From positions 5,084,001 to 5,148,000 of the forward strand of contig NZ_CP187555.1 of the NCBI RefSeq assembly GCF_049860805.1: a stretch of 64,000 nt of DNA, read 5' to 3'. This stretch comes from Parabacteroides sp900760525 (GTDB taxonomy: Bacteria; Bacteroidota; Bacteroidia; Bacteroidales; Tannerellaceae). A program made the position numbers and the translations under genes. The notes under the pieces are model-generated. The model worked only from the letters and a program-made list of their open reading frames with translations, ran no database searches and was not told the DNA's origin. Below are positions 61,633 to 64,000 of the stretch, piece by piece. The stretch's first letter is position 1, and the number at the start of each line of letters is the position of its first letter.

Positions 61633-61746
61633 ATGCAAGTGTAATCTGTTTTCGACGTTGTCGAGAATATATACGGCGTTGTCGTGCATATTCTCGGCAT
61701 TGTCGTATATATACACGACAACGTCGAAAACAAATTACACTTGCAT
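61633..61746. repeat. 21-bp-period palindrome array, family C, between sigma and FecR
   Basis: Four 11-bp elements related to CGACGTTGTCG start at 61653, 61674, 61695 and 61716, exactly 21 bp apart, with 10-nt AT-rich linkers. The whole is enclosed in a 31-bp inverted repeat (61633-61663 with 61716-61746) that matches at 30 of 31 positions. It lies in the 360-bp gap between the sigma stop and the FecR start; I see no gene in that gap. Confidence 0.92.
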
Positions 61747-61890
61747 CGGCTTTGAAATACAACGTGTTGTCTTGTGGAACTTGCGTCATTGTTTTGAAAA
61801 ATAGTTGCCAGTAAGCAAAAAAGTTCTATTACGGTTGGGATTTTTCTTTGATGAGTTGCTCTACTTATAGAAACAGGAAAAAGAGAAACG

Positions 61891-62841
61891 ATGCAAATAG
61901 ATCAACATATACTTATTCGTTACTTTCTGAAGCAGGCTTCGGAAGAAGAAAAGGAGGCAATACGGCAGTGGATTGAAAGCAACGAAGACAACCGCCGGCG
62001 TTTTATCCGGGAGCGGATTCGTTTTGATGCTTCCATTTTGGTAGACGAAGCTGCGGTTGAGCCTTCCACTAAAATTGCTTCCGGTAAGCGTTACCGGCTA
62101 CATCCTGCATTGAATTGGTCTTTAAAGGTCGCAGCTTCGGTTTTGCTTTTGCTGGGAAGTTTTTATTGGTACGATAATTACCGGACGGCTCAATTGGCGC
62201 AGACCTTCCAGTGTGTATATGTCCCGGCGGGCAACCGTACCAATATCCAACTACCGGACGGCACGAATGTCTGGCTGAATGCTAACACATCTCTCCGTTA
62301 CCCGATGGTGTTTTCCAAAACGCGCCGTGAAATACAATTGGATGGCGAAGGTTATTTCGAAGTGGCGAAAGATAAAAAGCCTTTTATCGTCCAAACGAAT
62401 AAATATGATGTGGAGGTATTGGGAACTACTTTTAACGTAGAGGCCTATAAGGATAAATCTGATTTTCGGACAATGCTCTATGAAGGTAAAGTCAAGCTAT
62501 ATAATACGAAGAATCCGAAAGCCGTTTATCTCTCTCCGGGACAAACGGCGGAGTTAATAGGGGGAACATTACAGGTCGTACGGACAACGGATTTGAACAG
62601 CTACCGCTGGAAAGACGGTCTGATCTATATCGAAGACAAGTCTTTTAATGCGATTATGGCACTGTTCGAAAAGTTCTATGATGTGCGGATCATAGTCAAC
62701 AACAAAGCTGTAAAAGATTTGGGCTATCGCGGAAAGCTGCGGATATCCGATGGTGTGGATCATGCTTTGCGCGTTCTGCAAAATGACTTCCCTTTCAAAT
62801 ATAAGCGGGATGAAGAGAAAAACATCATATATATTAACTGA
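61891..62841 (+). CDS. FecR-family anti-sigma factor
   Basis: Inner membrane protein of 316 residues. The cytoplasmic part (ILIRYFLKQASEEEKEAIRQWIESNEDNRRRF) binds the sigma factor, one helix crosses the membrane (WSLKVAASVLLLLGSFYWY), and the periplasmic FecR domain follows (VPAGNRTNIQLPDGTNVWLNANTSLRYP, DGEGYFEVAKDKKPFIVQT) with a C-terminal DUF4974-like region (FNAIMALFEKFYDVRI). It holds the upstream ECF sigma factor until the receptor's STN domain signals. Confidence 0.94.
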   Translation: MQIDQHILIRYFLKQASEEEKEAIRQWIESNEDNRRRFIRERIRFDASILVDEAAVEPSTKIASGKRYRLHPALNWSLKVAASVLLLLGSFYWYDNYRTAQLAQTFQCVYVPAGNRTNIQLPDGTNVWLNANTSLRYPMVFSKTRREIQLDGEGYFEVAKDKKPFIVQTNKYDVEVLGTTFNVEAYKDKSDFRTMLYEGKVKLYNTKNPKAVYLSPGQTAELIGGTLQVVRTTDLNSYRWKDGLIYIEDKSFNAIMALFEKFYDVRIIVNNKAVKDLGYRGKLRISDGVDHALRVLQNDFPFKYKRDEEKNIIYIN

Positions 62842-62889
62842 TAAAATCAATTTGCCTATGAGGAAGGACACATGAGAAACACGTAAAAA

Positions 62890-62936
62890 AAGAACCGGCA
62901 GTTGCTCCAACAACCACCGGCTCTGCAGTACATTTT
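62890..62936 (+). terminator. hairpin between fecR and the SusC gene
   Basis: GAACCGGCAGTTG pairs imperfectly with CAACCACCGGCTC, followed after a few bases by a TTTTTAAT stretch. It could end or attenuate the sigma-FecR transcript. Confidence 0.55.
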
Positions 62937-62972
62937 TAATATACTTATTAATTTAAAATCACAAACAAAGAT

Positions 62973-64000
62973 ATGAAAAATTATTTTTTACCTGAGTCTT
63001 TTATAAAAAAAAATTCGGGAAGGAATCAAATATGTAGAGTTATGAAATTGATTACCTGTTCTTTACTATTATGTTCATGTTTCGCTTTGGCCGGTCAGGC
63101 AAATTCTCAAAATGCGAAGGTTAGTTTGAATAAAAATCAAGTACAATTGGAGGATATACTAAATGAAATTGAAAATCAGACAGATTATTTGTTTATTTCA
63201 AACCGGGATGTTAATTTGAAACAAAAAGTATCAATATCTGCATCAGATAAGTTAGTTCAGGATGTTCTAAATGAAATATTAAAAAATACAGAGCTAACTT
63301 TCACTATAGAGGGAGTGAATATTATTCTTACTCGAAAGGATGAGAATATGTTGCTAGTCCAACAACAAGATAAGAATATATCGGGAAAAATCGTAGATCA
63401 AAATGGTGAACCTATTATAGGAGTAAACGTTGTAGAGAAGGGAACGACTAATGGGGTTATATCTGATTTAGAAGGGAGTTTCTCCCTCAATGTTGCGTCT
63501 AACGCAACATTAGTCTTTTCTTACATAGGTTATAAATCACAAGAAATTAAAATTGATAATCGTCTTTTATATAATGTTGTACTTAAAGAAGATGCCGAGA
63601 CTTTGGATGAAGTTGTTGTTGTCGGATATGGTACAGCGTTAAAAAAAGATATTTCAGGCTCAGTTGTTCGTGCAGATTTGGATGTATTGAAAGAATCTCC
63701 GAACGTAAGTTTTGCATCAGCTTTGCAAGGGACAGTTCCTGGGATGAATGTAGGAACAGTGACACAAGCTGGTACAGATCCTGAAATGACAATTCGTGGT
63801 CGTACATCTATTTCTGGTGCAAACTCTCCTTTGATTGTCTTAGATGGAATTATTTATAGAGGAAATTTGGTAGATTTGAATATGAATGATATTGAGTCTA
63901 TAGATATTTTGAAAGATGCAAGCTCTGCTGCTATTTATGGTTCTCAAGCCAGTAATGGCGTGTTGCTTATTACATCAAAAAACGTAAAAGCAATGAGTAA
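62973..64000 (+). CDS. SusC/RagA TonB-dependent receptor with STN domain, 5' part
   Basis: The frame is open from ATG 62973 to the window end (342 codons seen). After a long N-terminus and hydrophobic signal (LITCSLLLCSCFALAGQANSQ) comes an STN domain (KVSLNKNQVQLEDILNEIENQ and following), a carboxypeptidase-D-like domain (ISGKIVDQNGEPIIGVNVVEKGTTNG), a TonB-box-like DEVVVVGYG and the plug (LIVLDGIIYRG, IESIDILKDASSAAIYGSQASNGVLLI). STN contacts FecR in the periplasm, so this receptor should control the upstream sigma factor. It is visibly more A+T-rich than its neighbours (many AAA, AAT, TTT, TTA codons). An ATG at 63042 is a possible later start. Confidence 0.93.
   Translation, partial: MKNYFLPESFIKKNSGRNQICRVMKLITCSLLLCSCFALAGQANSQNAKVSLNKNQVQLEDILNEIENQTDYLFISNRDVNLKQKVSISASDKLVQDVLNEILKNTELTFTIEGVNIILTRKDENMLLVQQQDKNISGKIVDQNGEPIIGVNVVEKGTTNGVISDLEGSFSLNVASNATLVFSYIGYKSQEIKIDNRLLYNVVLKEDAETLDEVVVVGYGTALKKDISGSVVRADLDVLKESPNVSFASALQGTVPGMNVGTVTQAGTDPEMTIRGRTSISGANSPLIVLDGIIYRGNLVDLNMNDIESIDILKDASSAAIYGSQASNGVLLITSKNVKAMS

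Overview
The window is a chromosomal segment of an anaerobic Bacteroidota gut-type bacterium, most likely order Bacteroidales and plausibly Parabacteroides or a relative in Tannerellaceae. The grounds are two SusC genes and one SusD, an ECF sigma/FecR/TonB-receptor cassette, a Wzi-family outer membrane protein, repeated promoter -7 boxes of the form TAnnTTTG (with TTTG about 19-21 nt upstream at several loci), starts without Shine-Dalgarno sequences, and a MurNAc gene cluster resembling murTKQ of Tannerella forsythia. The genus is an inference; no database was searched.

Layout. 1-434: nothing recognisable except a short secreted ORF that may be a remnant. 513-5624: MurNAc salvage cluster (DUF4922 nucleotidyltransferase-like protein, AmpG-like permease, MurNAc kinase, lactonase-like lipoprotein, MurQ etherase). 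5695-6068: a cobalamin riboswitch with its own promoter, a terminator-like hairpin, and no gene of its own. 6157-15101: porin-like protein, PriA, low-molecular-weight phosphatase, 7TM-HD phosphodiesterase, GltX and WaaA. 15210-26755: glycan-use region with GH92 mannosidase, GH2 beta-galactosidase, an HU-like protein and a SusC/SusD pair. 26841-32440 (minus strand): C1 aminopeptidase, then an apparent operon of Xaa-Pro aminopeptidase, gamma carbonic anhydrase-like protein, serine hydrolase and HAD phosphatase. 32785-33834: MtnA.

33933-48592 is the translation and transcription core: S21, Xer recombinase, HPF, four tRNAs, EF-Tu, tRNA-Trp, SecE, NusG, L11, L1, L10, L7/L12, RpoB and RpoC. After it come a secreted endonuclease/exonuclease/phosphatase-family protein with an AraC regulator, a candidate small RNA, and a complete class C-like group II intron sitting directly behind a terminator, then DUF3467. 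53089-60800: a 56-residue membrane protein, PlsC, Wzi-family protein, alpha/beta hydrolase, histidine kinase, a MESH1/SpoT-like HD protein and a secreted phosphodiesterase. 60991-64000: ECF sigma, FecR anti-sigma and the start of an STN-containing SusC receptor cut by the window end.

The most unusual signal is not a gene. At least five intergenic loci hold short arrays of palindromes spaced 21-22 bp centre to centre. Four sequence families are involved, yet the spacing and nested architecture are the same (11957-12046, 20769-20892, 21655-21740, 32590-32681, 61633-61746). A second class of intergenic inverted repeats is built of 7-bp units and gives 21-bp arms at two loci. A perfect 30-bp palindrome also lies in frame inside priA.
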